Shown here: positions 8,462-17,085 of the stretch, one piece after another
How the letters are laid out: each line of letters starts with the position of its first letter
How positions within the stretch are numbered: position 1 is the stretch's first letter
Origin: Clostridia bacterium
GTDB taxonomy: Bacteria > Bacillota_A > Clostridia > TANB77 > CAG-508
NCBI GenBank assembly: GCA_017621295.1
Contig: JAGATI010000007.1
Span: 1-34,305 of the forward strand
DNA length: 34,305 nt
Direction: 5' to 3'
Made by a program: the position numbers and the translations under genes
Notes under the pieces: generated by a model
What the model saw: only the letters and a program-made list of their open reading frames with translations
Told to the model about the DNA's origin: nothing
Databases searched by the model: none

Positions 8462-11400
8462 AAAGAGTAGTTTTATTGGTTTAGGATCATATCTTAAGAA
8501 AATAAATGATTCATTTGATGCTAATAAGTCATTATCTGATGTACTTGACAGCTTTAGATGCATATCTAAGCAATATCAAGAATTCAATTCTGTAGATCAA
8601 TCAAGAAACTATTCTAACAACAACTATACATTATGCAATGATGATGAGAAAGAAAGTTTTGATGAGGTAGAGCTTGAATCGTTGGAATCTCTTGTTTGCA
8701 ACACCATATATGATAGAGTTGGAATATTGTGGAATTGGAAAGAAATATTTGAATTGATAAAGGATCCAATATATAAGAAGACAGAAAAGATTCAACGTAA
8801 GGTAGTATATTCATCAATGTCAAATAATCGTCCTATTGGAGATGCTGCATATGCTACTTGGAATGGACTTCAGATTATTGACCTTGACATTAAAGATGAT
8901 GAGTTGGCAAACAATCTCAAACAACCAATATTTGATGACTTAAAGAAGTTTCATTGGTTTTTGGGTATATGCACATCTGCATCAGGTAAGTCATTACATA
9001 TATGGACAAAGATAAATCCTATAAGTATTGACTTTAATAATCGTAAGGTTGAGTATTTATGTAACTTTAGACATAAGTACAGCTACATATACATTATAAT
9101 GCTAAAATATACTGAAAAGTATGGGTATGACAAAGAGAAGATTCTTGATTATATGGATATGGCTATGGCAAAACCACAACAAGGTATATTCATAACTAGT
9201 GATGACAATGCTCTTATGAATACAAATTTCATAAATCTTCGTCTTGATGTTGACTTTGAGCCATCATTCAATACTGGAGTTGAATCTATAAATTGGATAA
9301 CACATCCTGATCTCAAAAGCATATTTTCAAAGCTTGAATGGTTCAGTAATGATAAGTTTGATGTTGACAAAAACTTACAGGTTGAGAACATATCAAACAT
9401 AAATGAACGAGATTTGTCAAAGACAAATAAGAAGCACTATAAGCACGCTCAACGTTGGCAGTTAGCAAACACACTTACTGCAATATATGGATTTGACAAA
9501 GCATTGCAGATAATGTGTCAGATATGCTCAGGAACTGAATACAAAGAGCTTAAGGGTGACATTAAGACAGCATCTATACATAATAAGCCAATATCTCTAT
9601 GGGCCGTAAATGAGTTAAACAAATATCATGGATTTAAGATTAAGATAAAGGGAGATGACATATATGAGGAAGAGCAACAAAAGTTGAAAGAGACAAAGGA
9701 AGACATAAAAAGTCCAACATCAACTATCAATGACAATAAGTCAAATCTTGTAGAAATCTACATAAATAAGAATCAATATCTGTCTGACATAAAAGATAAG
9801 ATCATTGACAATTTATCTCATATAACACTGCTTGAGGCTGGTGCCGGATATGGAAAGACAGAAATGATAAAGTCATTGAAAGCAAAGACATTGCTTATAT
9901 TGCCATTTACATCAACAATTAAGTCTAAGGTTGAGGCTTCAGAGACAACATCTGACTGGTTGTATTACTATGGAAACAAACGCCCAACATTAGATGACAT
10001 TCTTGGAGAGAGAAATATGTCTATGACTATAGATAAGTTCTCAAGACTTAATGTTATGGAGCTTGATACAGCAAACTTTGAGTACATTGTTCTTGATGAA
10101 TCACATTTGTTGTTTACATCATCTTATAGATCTGTAATGGCTCCTACAATTCAACGATTAGCAAATTGTAAAGCTAAAATAATAATGATGACAGGAACTC
10201 CAACTGGAGAATTGCTTTTCTTTCCAAACATAAAGCATATCAAGGTTATAAAGGAGGATACTCGTATAAAGAAGTTTGACATACATTTTTGCCCAACTAA
10301 AACAGAACAACTAATAGAGATGTGTAGATGTATGGCAGATGACATTATTGAAGGAAAAAAGATATTGTTTCCAACAAATAATGGAAATCTATATATGGAG
10401 CAGGTCACTGGACTTATACAGGAATATCTTGACAAAAAGAAGTTTGAAAGACCATTGAATTCATTTTATTATAAGAAATCTAACTTTAATGATGAATCAA
10501 TGGACAACATCAATATAGATAAGACTGTAGGAAACAATGACATTGTATTTTGTACTACATATCTTTCGGTTGGTGTTGACATATGTGATAAGTTTACGTT
10601 TAGTGTATATTTCAATCAAGAATGGATTCCTCAGGACATTGAACAGTTTGCAAATAGACTTAGAAACAATGATTTGTTCATAAAGATGTTCTTACCAAAG
10701 TCAGATGGAGATGTTCCAATAAACTATTACTTTACACAACCGTTGGATTTGTCATTTGACAAAAAGGATTTATTGTTTGCAAGAGATATTGTCAGGACAT
10801 GTAATGATATGTTAGACCGTAATAAAGAGGAATATAAGTACAATCCTCTAATACAGACATTACTTAGTGCAAACAAATATCTTAAGTTTGATGAGAACAG
10901 TGAGAAGTACTATATAGATGAGACAACATATAAGCTTAATGTATTTGAAGAAAGATATTCTAAATACAGCAAACAACTTGAGATAATGTTGGATGGCATA
11001 AAGTACTATGGATATAATGTTGATATTGTTGATCATAAGGATGAGATATCTGATGAAAACAAAGAATATGTTGCAGAATACCTCAAAGAATGTAGAAATA
11101 AGAGATTCAATTACGTTACAACACAAACAATGCTTTTCTTGGATCATATAACAGACGGTAATATAGACATATATAAAGAATTGTTGGCTGGAAACTACGA
11201 CATATTTAAGAATGACAAATATGAGGAGGAATCAGGTGACAACAATCTATATACAGAAAACATAGAAATTCTTGAAAAGAATACACCTATAGTAGTTGGT
11301 CTATATAAGTTCTATGACATAGATACAATAAAAGACATATATGAATATTGTATTGATGTAAAGCAGAATAGAATAAACTATACTAAGCTAAATAGAATAC

Positions 11401-12107
11401 GGAAATTTGTCAATATAGAATCTAACATACAGAAGTCAAGAATTGACTTTCCAGTATACAAGTTCATACGAGATGCTCAAGATTGGGCAACATTGAATTG
11501 TCTTACATCTAAAGAAGAGATTGAGGAGTTCTTAAAAGAATGGGCAGCAAAATATGCAAATTCTGTTAAGGATGTTGTAGTTGAGGACATAAAGTATCTT
11601 CAAAAAATATATGACTGGATAACAGAGCTGTGGAAAGTGATTATAGTTCAAGATAAACCAAAGAACAAGGTAATAAAGATATCTCCATTTAAGTTGTTAT
11701 GGGAACGTAGACAGTCATTGGTTGACATATATGGAAATACTAATACAAAGGAGTTCTTCTTACAAGAGCTTGTTGAAAATATGAATGTTGATGAAGATGA
11801 ACAAAGGAAAGAAGAAAAGCTACCTGAACTTCCACATACATCAAAATATAAGTTAGATGACATACAACATACACTTAAGAATGTGGTACATTCAACATTT
11901 GACTATTTTGACTATTCTAATCTTGATGAATCAAATAAGAGATTCATGGAAAAACAAGTAAATACAAATCAACTTAGAGATAGCCTGTTTGGTAAGCAAA
12001 ATCAACAAGAAGAGGAATCAACATATACTATGAATAGAAGAGAGCTTGGATTGTTTGATGAAAATGAAGAAAATAATGTACAATTTAATGAAGTTTGTCC
12101 ATTTTGA
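8454..12107 (+). CDS. AEP-type primase fused to an SF2 helicase, 1217 residues
   Basis: Likely the replicative primase-helicase. The N-terminal part carries archaeo-eukaryotic primase motifs: IIDLDIKD (Asp143, Asp145 as DxD) and SASGKSLHIW (Ser180-x-His182), followed by a basic, Tyr-rich region. From about residue 440 there is an SF2 helicase core: GAGYGKT (463-469, Walker A), VLDESH (548-551, DEAH-type box), TGTP (580-583, motif III), and QFANRLRN (Gln731, Arg735, Arg737, motif VI). The core resembles the herpes-type origin-binding-protein helicases also found in crAss-like phages. Residues 750-1217 show no motif I recognise. Start ATG 8454 is supported by AGAGGAG six bases upstream. It heads an operon with two small genes, closed by the terminator at 12880-12908. 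Confidence 0.85.
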   Translation: MGEKSSFIGLGSYLKKINDSFDANKSLSDVLDSFRCISKQYQEFNSVDQSRNYSNNNYTLCNDDEKESFDEVELESLESLVCNTIYDRVGILWNWKEIFELIKDPIYKKTEKIQRKVVYSSMSNNRPIGDAAYATWNGLQIIDLDIKDDELANNLKQPIFDDLKKFHWFLGICTSASGKSLHIWTKINPISIDFNNRKVEYLCNFRHKYSYIYIIMLKYTEKYGYDKEKILDYMDMAMAKPQQGIFITSDDNALMNTNFINLRLDVDFEPSFNTGVESINWITHPDLKSIFSKLEWFSNDKFDVDKNLQVENISNINERDLSKTNKKHYKHAQRWQLANTLTAIYGFDKALQIMCQICSGTEYKELKGDIKTASIHNKPISLWAVNELNKYHGFKIKIKGDDIYEEEQQKLKETKEDIKSPTSTINDNKSNLVEIYINKNQYLSDIKDKIIDNLSHITLLEAGAGYGKTEMIKSLKAKTLLILPFTSTIKSKVEASETTSDWLYYYGNKRPTLDDILGERNMSMTIDKFSRLNVMELDTANFEYIVLDESHLLFTSSYRSVMAPTIQRLANCKAKIIMMTGTPTGELLFFPNIKHIKVIKEDTRIKKFDIHFCPTKTEQLIEMCRCMADDIIEGKKILFPTNNGNLYMEQVTGLIQEYLDKKKFERPLNSFYYKKSNFNDESMDNINIDKTVGNNDIVFCTTYLSVGVDICDKFTFSVYFNQEWIPQDIEQFANRLRNNDLFIKMFLPKSDGDVPINYYFTQPLDLSFDKKDLLFARDIVRTCNDMLDRNKEEYKYNPLIQTLLSANKYLKFDENSEKYYIDETTYKLNVFEERYSKYSKQLEIMLDGIKYYGYNVDIVDHKDEISDENKEYVAEYLKECRNKRFNYVTTQTMLFLDHITDGNIDIYKELLAGNYDIFKNDKYEEESGDNNLYTENIEILEKNTPIVVGLYKFYDIDTIKDIYEYCIDVKQNRINYTKLNRIRKFVNIESNIQKSRIDFPVYKFIRDAQDWATLNCLTSKEEIEEFLKEWAAKYANSVKDVVVEDIKYLQKIYDWITELWKVIIVQDKPKNKVIKISPFKLLWERRQSLVDIYGNTNTKEFFLQELVENMNVDEDEQRKEEKLPELPHTSKYKLDDIQHTLKNVVHSTFDYFDYSNLDESNKRFMEKQVNTNQLRDSLFGKQNQQEEESTYTMNRRELGLFDENEENNVQFNEVCPF

Positions 12108-12162
12108 TTGAATAAATCAAAATAAGTTACTATTATATATACAATAATGAAATGTGATATTT

Positions 12163-12558
12163 ATGAAAGAATGTAATAATGAACATATAATAACATTGGA
12201 TATTGATCCAAATATGATACAATTTCCAATACAAATAGATAGGTTTGGTAAGCCTATTGTAATAAAGGTATCAAGAGAATTTATGAAAGTATCTCCTGTA
12301 TATACTGATGATGAGACTATACATTGTATAGGATATGATTCAAAAAACAAAATTATGATGGTAGTAAACCATAAGTTAAATGATGATATTCATAAAAAGC
12401 CTTATGAATTGATTCCATATGTCAAATATTTTTATGATGTTTCTGAAAGTACAGTAATGGAATTTATGAAAGCAAAAAATAAGACAAAATGGTTTAAAGA
12501 TAGAATATGTGGTGTTTATGTTAATTGTGTAGAGCCATTGTCTATATATTTTTGGTAA
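12163..12558 (+). CDS. Unknown protein, 131 residues
   Basis: I do not recognise this protein. It is of mixed alpha/beta character with no membrane segment or clear motif. The frame could open nine bases earlier at GTG 12154, but ATG 12163 (MKECNNEH) is preferred because most genes here use ATG. It follows the primase-helicase by 55 bases with no terminator between, so it is likely co-transcribed and expressed with replication genes. Confidence 0.65.
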   Translation: MKECNNEHIITLDIDPNMIQFPIQIDRFGKPIVIKVSREFMKVSPVYTDDETIHCIGYDSKNKIMMVVNHKLNDDIHKKPYELIPYVKYFYDVSESTVMEFMKAKNKTKWFKDRICGVYVNCVEPLSIYFW

Positions 12559-12586
12559 ATGTCAAACATTCAAATACATAACAAAT

Positions 12587-12874
12587 ATGAAAAATAAGTT
12601 AGATAGAGAAGTTTTGGAGAATGCTGATACAGTTGAGCCATTTTGGGGATTTGCTGTAATGTTTAAGAGAGCAAAAGATGAATTAGCTTTCATCAACTTC
12701 TATGGTAGTTCATATTTCATATATGATGATCAAAAGAAGAGGGACAGAATATATAAAGAGATGTTAGGTACATCAGAAGGCAGATGGGGTCCAAATGATA
12801 TTCAATTGTTTTATAGTAAGTCTAAGACATTGAATCAACTATGTGATTGGGTTGAAGAAACATTTTATAGTTAA
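12587..12874 (+). CDS. Unknown protein, 95 residues
   Basis: I do not recognise this 95-residue protein. It is acidic and aromatic-rich (PFWGFAVMF, INFYGSSYF) with no cysteine pattern of note and no membrane helix. It begins 28 bases after the preceding stop and is the last gene before the strong terminator at 12880-12908, so it belongs to the primase-helicase operon. There is no Shine-Dalgarno site; the start ATG is preceded by an A-rich stretch, as is usual in Bacteroidota. Confidence 0.65.
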   Translation: MKNKLDREVLENADTVEPFWGFAVMFKRAKDELAFINFYGSSYFIYDDQKKRDRIYKEMLGTSEGRWGPNDIQLFYSKSKTLNQLCDWVEETFYS

Positions 12875-12879
12875 TATGT

Positions 12880-12908
12880 AAGACGGTTGTATATTATACA
12901 ACCGTCTT
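12880..12908 (+). terminator. Strong terminator of the primase-helicase operon
   Basis: A near-continuous palindrome: left arm 12880-12893 (starts AAGACGGTTG) pairs with 12895-12908 over 14 bp, followed by TTATTATTG. It begins five bases after the stop of the 95-residue gene. Confidence 0.85.
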
Positions 12909-12924
12909 TATTATTGTAATTTGA

Positions 12925-12932
12925 TATTTTTA
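12925..12932 (+). promoter_or_regulatory. Candidate late-class motif TATTTTTA
   Basis: TATTTTTA followed by TATATAA, 26 bases before the ATG of the first tandem BspA-like gene and just after the terminator of the operon before it. It would separate the BspA-like pair from the replication operon. Confidence 0.5.
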
Positions 12933-12958
12933 TATATAATATAAAAATTTATTTTTTT

Positions 12959-13897
12959 ATGATAAGCTTAAATGAATTTCTTATAAACAAGAGAATAAAT
13001 AAGAAAATAAATCAACATAACTACAAGTATTTTCCACAATCAATAGAAGAGCTAAGTGATACTATAAAGAAACTATTGACTAATGGTGAGCATAATTTAA
13101 ATTGCATTGATACATCAGCTATAACTGATATGAGTGGCTTATTTTGGTATAATGTGTTCAATTCATCAAAATATTCTGTAGATATAATTGGTATAAAAGA
13201 TATTGATGTTAGCGATTGGAATGTAAGTAATGTAAAAAGCATGCACAATATGTTTAGAGGATGTAAGAATTTCAATTGCAACATTAGTGGTTGGGATGTT
13301 AGTAATGTAACAGATATGTCTTATATGTTTGAAGAATGTAAGTCATTCAATCAACCTATAGGAAACTGGAATGTCAGTAAAGTTACAAATATGTTTAAAA
13401 TGTTTCAAGATTGTACTTCATTTAATCAGCCTTTAAATAATTGGGATGTAAGTAATGTTATTAATATGAAAAACTTATTTGCTAACTGTATTAAATTCAA
13501 TCAACCTTTGAATGATTGGGATGTTAGTAATGTAAATAAGATATCATATATATTTTCAGGGTGTAAAGAATTTAATCAACCATTAGACAAATGGAATGTG
13601 AGTAATATAAAAGATATGTCAAATATGTTTTTTGGATGTATTAAATTCAATCAGAACTTAAATAGCTGGGATGTTAGAAATGTCATTGAAACAGCATTTA
13701 TGTTCAGTAATTGTTATGAATTTAACAAACCATTAGACAAATGGAATGTAAGCAAGTTAATATACATGAATAATATGTTTTATAAATGCATAAAATTTGA
13801 CATTTCATCAATAGACAATTGGAACATAAGTAAAGTAGTAAATATGGAAGATGCATTCTATGGATGCAAAAATAAACCAATATGGTATAGAGAATGA
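12959..13897 (+). CDS. BspA-like (DUF285) repeat protein, 312 residues
   Basis: Residues 1-60 are the leader shared with the genes at 1-348 and 13894 (MISLNEFLINKRI, then LNCIDTS-ITDMS). Residues 86-305 are nine 25-residue units of the form W-[ND]-[VI]-[SR]-x-V-x-x-M-x-x-M-F-x-x-C-x-x-F-N-[QK]-P-L, the BspA-like repeat (DUF285, PF03382), which folds as a leucine-rich-repeat-like solenoid. Each unit ends in a conserved cysteine. There is no signal peptide or C-terminal anchor, unlike bacterial BspA proteins. Its stop TGA overlaps the next gene's ATG as ATGA, so the pair is translationally coupled. The upstream motif is of the late class. A binding role is inferred; whether it is in the virion or in the cell is unknown. 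Confidence 0.9.
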   Translation: MISLNEFLINKRINKKINQHNYKYFPQSIEELSDTIKKLLTNGEHNLNCIDTSAITDMSGLFWYNVFNSSKYSVDIIGIKDIDVSDWNVSNVKSMHNMFRGCKNFNCNISGWDVSNVTDMSYMFEECKSFNQPIGNWNVSKVTNMFKMFQDCTSFNQPLNNWDVSNVINMKNLFANCIKFNQPLNDWDVSNVNKISYIFSGCKEFNQPLDKWNVSNIKDMSNMFFGCIKFNQNLNSWDVRNVIETAFMFSNCYEFNKPLDKWNVSKLIYMNNMFYKCIKFDISSIDNWNISKVVNMEDAFYGCKNKPIWYRE

Positions 13898-14625
13898 TAC
13901 ATATACAAGAATTTCTAGTAAACAAGAAGATAAACAAAAAGATAGATCAAAATGTTTATAAGTATTTTCCCAAAGACAAGAAAGAGCTACAAGAAGTAAT
14001 AATACAACTATTGAAGTCTAATCAATATGACTTGAATTGTATTGATGTATCTAATATTAGAGATTTTGGTTATCTATTCTATAATGTTAGAACATCATTG
14101 CATAATATGCATTTGTTGAATAAGTTGCATTTGTCTAAAATAGACATATCTCTATGGAATGTCAGCAAAGCAATAGATATGCGGTATATGTTTGACTATT
14201 GTGATTTCATAACTAATCAAGACTTTTCTAGTTGGGATGTTAGTAATGTTGAAAATATGTCATTTATGTTTAATGGTTGTATAAATTTTGTTGGTAATGG
14301 ATTAGATAGTTGGAATACAAAAAGTTTAAAGCAAGCATCAAAAATGTTCATTAGATGTGACAGTATTACGGATTTAAATCTTGGTAGTTGGAACACATCA
14401 AATCTACAATTTACTGCATATATGTTTAATCTTTGTAAGAATTTTATTGGTAATGGATTAGAAAAATGGAATGTATCAAATATTCTGAACATGGAGGGTA
14501 TGTTTATGCATTGCAATAATTTAAATTTTGATGCTTCAAAATGGAGAATATTAGCAACATGTAATACATCCAACTGGTCTTATGATTGTAAGTTGATGAC
14601 TACATATTCTAAAATAATAAGTTAG
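13894..14625 (+). CDS. BspA-like (DUF285) repeat protein, 243 residues, diverged tandem copy
   Basis: A tandem paralog of the preceding gene. The leader is conserved (MIHIQEFLVNKKINKKID, then YKYFPKD and LNCIDVSNI). The repeats are fewer and more diverged: SLWNVSKAIDM, SSWDVSNVENM, DSWNTKSLKQA, GSWNTSNLQFT and EKWNVSNILNM, ending in a degenerate SKW unit near residue 216 and a Cys-containing tail. Spacing between units varies (about 24-28 residues), and some units carry an FVGNGLDSW-type insertion absent from the sister gene. The start overlaps the upstream stop by four bases. The stop TAG (14623-14625) overlaps the base of the long hairpin at 14624-14732, so the transcript's 3' end is probably set by that structure. 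Confidence 0.88.
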   Translation: MIHIQEFLVNKKINKKIDQNVYKYFPKDKKELQEVIIQLLKSNQYDLNCIDVSNIRDFGYLFYNVRTSLHNMHLLNKLHLSKIDISLWNVSKAIDMRYMFDYCDFITNQDFSSWDVSNVENMSFMFNGCINFVGNGLDSWNTKSLKQASKMFIRCDSITDLNLGSWNTSNLQFTAYMFNLCKNFIGNGLEKWNVSNILNMEGMFMHCNNLNFDASKWRILATCNTSNWSYDCKLMTTYSKIIS

Positions 14626-14732
14626 TGTAGACATGTCTCTCGCCCTTTCTAAGACACTTTATGTTTTAGCTGTTAAGTTTACCATCTTTAATATGAAAGT
14701 GTCTTAGAAAGGGCGAGAGATATGTCTACACT
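14624..14732. repeat. Long inverted repeat: 37-bp arms, 35-base loop, between convergent operons
   Basis: Left arm 14624-14660 and right arm 14696-14732 are reverse complements over all 37 positions except one: G14635 faces T14721, which is a G-U pair in plus-strand RNA but a C-A mismatch in minus-strand RNA. The arms are about 43% G+C, well above the surrounding sequence. The loop (14661-14695) has no obvious secondary structure. The arm starts within the stop codon of the upstream gene. It is much longer than the other terminators here and has no T-run after the stem, so it may act as an RNA end-protecting or processing structure, or be a mobile or recombination element. Confidence 0.9.
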
Positions 14733-14754
14733 CATTCTAGTAAACCTATATAAT

Positions 14755-14787
14755 AAAGGTGGTATTTCTACATAAAATACCACCTTT
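14755..14787. terminator. Two-way terminator after the acidic-tailed protein gene
   Basis: A 13-bp perfect stem (AAAGGTGGTATTT at 14755-14767, its complement at 14775-14787) with a 7-base loop. On the minus strand it runs into TTTATTATATAG, ending the operon whose last gene stops at 14815. Together with the hairpin at 14624 it fills the convergent region 14626-14814, in which I see no gene. Confidence 0.8.
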
Positions 14788-14814
14788 GATTTGCATATTT
14801 ATATATTAAATAAG

Positions 14815-15780
14815 TTATTTGTCATCATCTTCAGATTTGTCATTATGATCATTGCCATCATGTGATGAAGAATCATTGTTGTCATCATTCTCCTTTTCTT
14901 TCTCTTTATCATCCTTATCATTATCATCTTTCTTTCCATTGATGTCAAATATGCAAGGATCTTTAGTCTCTTCAGCACCAAGAAGCTTAAGTATATTCTC
15001 AATCAATGTCTTCATATCATCATCTAATGTGTCTTTGTTGTCATATGGATCAACCCATATAGCATCATGACCAGAGTTGTATATGTTGATTATAGAACGT
15101 ACCATGTCCATCTTCTTACCAAATGGACGACGCTTCTCATATTTGTAGCGTAATGCTACAGATTCTTTACCATCTTGATCTTTTACAGCTTTCCAATAAT
15201 ATTCTTTTGGTAGTTCCATCTTACGTTTGATGACATCTGCAAGCTTTGTTGCAGCTTTAATCTTATCATCATCATCTATAAGATCCATTATCTCTTCTAT
15301 TGTCTTATCTTCAAGCTCTTCCTCACCATTTACATCTTCATTAAGTCTTTCAATCTCTGATTCCATTACATTGAAAGTCCTCATTTCATTACATTTGCAC
15401 TTTGGTATGCTCTTTATCTCTTTACTATATATGTCGCTTGGTAAGAAGTACACTACCCAATATTGACCAAGATTGACCATTTTGATGAAGTCTAATCCTT
15501 GTTGTTGTATATAGTCCCTAAGAGACAAATTAGTATATAGCTTTTCATCAAGTACTCTATTTACTGCATTTTGATTGATAAACTTACTAGAATGCAGCTT
15601 AAGAGATATTCCATCTTCACCTTGATCAACCACAACACCAAGTCTTGTTGCAAACAAATTACGCACATTTGTTATTATGTTGTTTACAGGAGTAAGATGA
15701 TTCATAACACCTGTTACTGTTGCAATTGCATTTCCAGGATTTCCATCAAATGATTCTCTTAATTGTGAAAGACTTTTCAT
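14815..15780 (-). CDS. Unknown phage protein with acidic low-complexity C-terminal tail, 321 residues
   Basis: Residues 1-275 look globular and residues 280-321 are an almost purely Asp/Glu/Lys/Asn/Ser tail (repeats of NDKDD, KEKEN, SEDDDK). A second acidic stretch lies near 140-175, including DDDDK. The N-terminus is MKSLSQLRESF; the ADP-ribosyltransferase-like protein nearby also starts MKSL. I do not recognise a family. It is preceded by a TATTTTTA motif, 36 bases upstream of the start, suggesting late expression. Acidic tails are seen in scaffolds, chaperones and nucleic-acid mimics, but nothing here distinguishes among these. Confidence 0.75.
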   Translation of the reverse strand: MKSLSQLRESFDGNPGNAIATVTGVMNHLTPVNNIITNVRNLFATRLGVVVDQGEDGISLKLHSSKFINQNAVNRVLDEKLYTNLSLRDYIQQQGLDFIKMVNLGQYWVVYFLPSDIYSKEIKSIPKCKCNEMRTFNVMESEIERLNEDVNGEEELEDKTIEEIMDLIDDDDKIKAATKLADVIKRKMELPKEYYWKAVKDQDGKESVALRYKYEKRRPFGKKMDMVRSIINIYNSGHDAIWVDPYDNKDTLDDDMKTLIENILKLLGAEETKDPCIFDINGKKDDNDKDDKEKEKENDDNNDSSSHDGNDHNDKSEDDDK

Positions 15781-15816
15781 ATGTTAATTATTTGTATTAT
15801 AATTTCATGTATATAT

Positions 15817-15824
15817 TAAAAATA
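15817..15824 (-). promoter_or_regulatory. Candidate late-class motif TATTTTTA
   Basis: Minus-strand TATTTTTAATATATACAT stands 36 bases before the ATG at 15780. It directly abuts the terminator of the upstream S1-domain gene, so transcription of the acidic-tailed gene could restart here. Confidence 0.5.
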
Positions 15825-15827
15825 ACA

Positions 15828-15855
15828 AAAGCACGACCTTCTCAGGCAGTGCTTT
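15828..15855 (-). terminator. Terminator of the S1-domain gene
   Basis: A 7-bp stem (AAAGCAC at 15828-15834, GTGCTTT at 15849-15855) with a 14-base loop that can add an inner CCT/AGG pairing. On the minus strand it is followed by TGTTATTTTT. Confidence 0.75.
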
Positions 15856-15897
15856 ATGTTGTAATCGATTATATAAAAGAAAAATATATTAAATTAA

Positions 15898-16974
15898 TTA
15901 AGGTTCTGCAAATACTGGACGTACATTACACTTAAGTACTTTAGTACCTTTTTTATTGGTCTGGAATGGTTCTTTACCTTCCTGTATCTCAAATTCAGAC
16001 ACATATACATCAATATCCTGACCAGGCCGATAATTTACAAGTTCAGATACATTCTTTGGAAGAAGTCCTGTAATGCACTCATTTGTCAACTCTACAAACA
16101 CTCCAGTCTTCTTATTACTGTTAATGATGCCAGTTACTGTACCATGGAACACTTCTGGTGTATACTTAGCATTATCCATCTTACCAAGCTGTGCTCGATT
16201 ATATATGTTAAACATACTAACCATACCATTAATTTGCAATACTCGCTTACGAGAACCTACAAGTGACAAATCAACTTCACCTGTACGATAGTCTCTACGA
16301 TATTCTACGAACTTTTGAGGTACAATCTGTACATCTTCACCTACCCATGATTCAAAATCATGCTCAATGTTCAATACAATATGTGATCCAGGAATGAACA
16401 CTGAATTAGTATAGTTCTTACCTGTAAGCTCATTAATTGTCCAGATATCTGTCTTACAAATATATCCTCCATTTACAAGTTTGTCAATATGAACAGTAAT
16501 AGCATCCTCATTCTGAATACCCTTATCAATCTCTTTCTTCCATGCTTTGTAGTATGCCTCAATTACTGACACATAATATTTGCCATTTTTCTTCTCTCTG
16601 ACAGTGAACATCATTTCATTGTTATGTGTCAACAGGTAATTTTCAACATGATCAAAACAGTCATTGAAATTTTCTTTAGCAATAAGCTCCTCCTTTACAC
16701 CAGGAATTTCAAAAGAAAGAACATTCTTACTAAATTCCTTCACCTTTCCAAGATAGGATTCACCAATTTCAATAACAGTAACTGTATTTACTGACTTATC
16801 CTGCTTAACCTCTGGAGAAATCTCCTCACCATAAAATACTGCAAATGACTTTGCAATACTCATATTTTTATAAGCCTCCTTCATGTACTTAATTCGTTCC
16901 TTGTCATTCTTGAAATCATTAAATACATCTGTCAAGTCAGCAGCCGTAATCAGCTTTGTCTTTTTTTCTTTCAT
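15898..16974 (-). CDS. S1-domain RNA-binding protein, 358 residues
   Basis: Residues about 273-350 form a clear S1 (OB-fold) RNA-binding domain: EVFHGTVTGI, then KTGVFVELTN, ITGLLPKN and the YRPGQDIDVYV strand. Residues about 155-245 look like a second, diverged S1-like unit (GGYICKTD, SVFIPGSH, VGEDVQIVPQKF, LSLVGSRK), and residues 65-145 may be a third. Ribosomal protein S1 helps bring mRNA to the ribosome, which matters in Bacteroidota because Shine-Dalgarno pairing is little used there. The phage protein could bias initiation toward phage mRNA or act in RNA handling; neither is shown. It has its own early-class promoter (17046-17078) and terminator (15828-15855), so it is a single-gene unit, possibly a highly expressed one. 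Confidence 0.85.
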   Translation of the reverse strand: MKEKKTKLITAADLTDVFNDFKNDKERIKYMKEAYKNMSIAKSFAVFYGEEISPEVKQDKSVNTVTVIEIGESYLGKVKEFSKNVLSFEIPGVKEELIAKENFNDCFDHVENYLLTHNNEMMFTVREKKNGKYYVSVIEAYYKAWKKEIDKGIQNEDAITVHIDKLVNGGYICKTDIWTINELTGKNYTNSVFIPGSHIVLNIEHDFESWVGEDVQIVPQKFVEYRRDYRTGEVDLSLVGSRKRVLQINGMVSMFNIYNRAQLGKMDNAKYTPEVFHGTVTGIINSNKKTGVFVELTNECITGLLPKNVSELVNYRPGQDIDVYVSEFEIQEGKEPFQTNKKGTKVLKCNVRPVFAEP

Positions 16975-17045
16975 TATTTTGTTTTTATAAGTTAAGTAAA
17001 ATGTTAAACAATAAAAATTAATAAACTCTCTATGTTAATATATAT

Positions 17046-17078
17046 TAAATATAGATATCAACTAACTAAAATTTCAAA
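17046..17078 (-). promoter_or_regulatory. Candidate early-class promoter of the S1-domain gene
   Basis: Minus strand: TTTG (17075-17078), 21 bases, then TATATTTA (17046-17053), one base from the Bacteroidota consensus TAnnTTTG. It lies 71 bases upstream of the ATG at 16974, leaving an AT-rich leader without a Shine-Dalgarno site. Confidence 0.55.
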
Positions 17079-17085
17079 CAAATAT

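Noticed and set aside
12154..12162. GTG start nine bases upstream for the 131-residue gene
   Set aside because: ATG 12163 is in frame, and ATG is the start of nearly every other gene here.
14624..14732. Miniature transposon (MITE) with terminal inverted repeats
   Set aside because: No target-site duplication flanks the arms, and no second copy is visible in the window; kept only as an alternative.
14799..15002. Second minus-strand frame overlapping the acidic tail gene
   Set aside because: It is a frame-shifted reading of the Asp/Glu/Lys-rich tail, giving a Met/Lys-rich low-complexity product.
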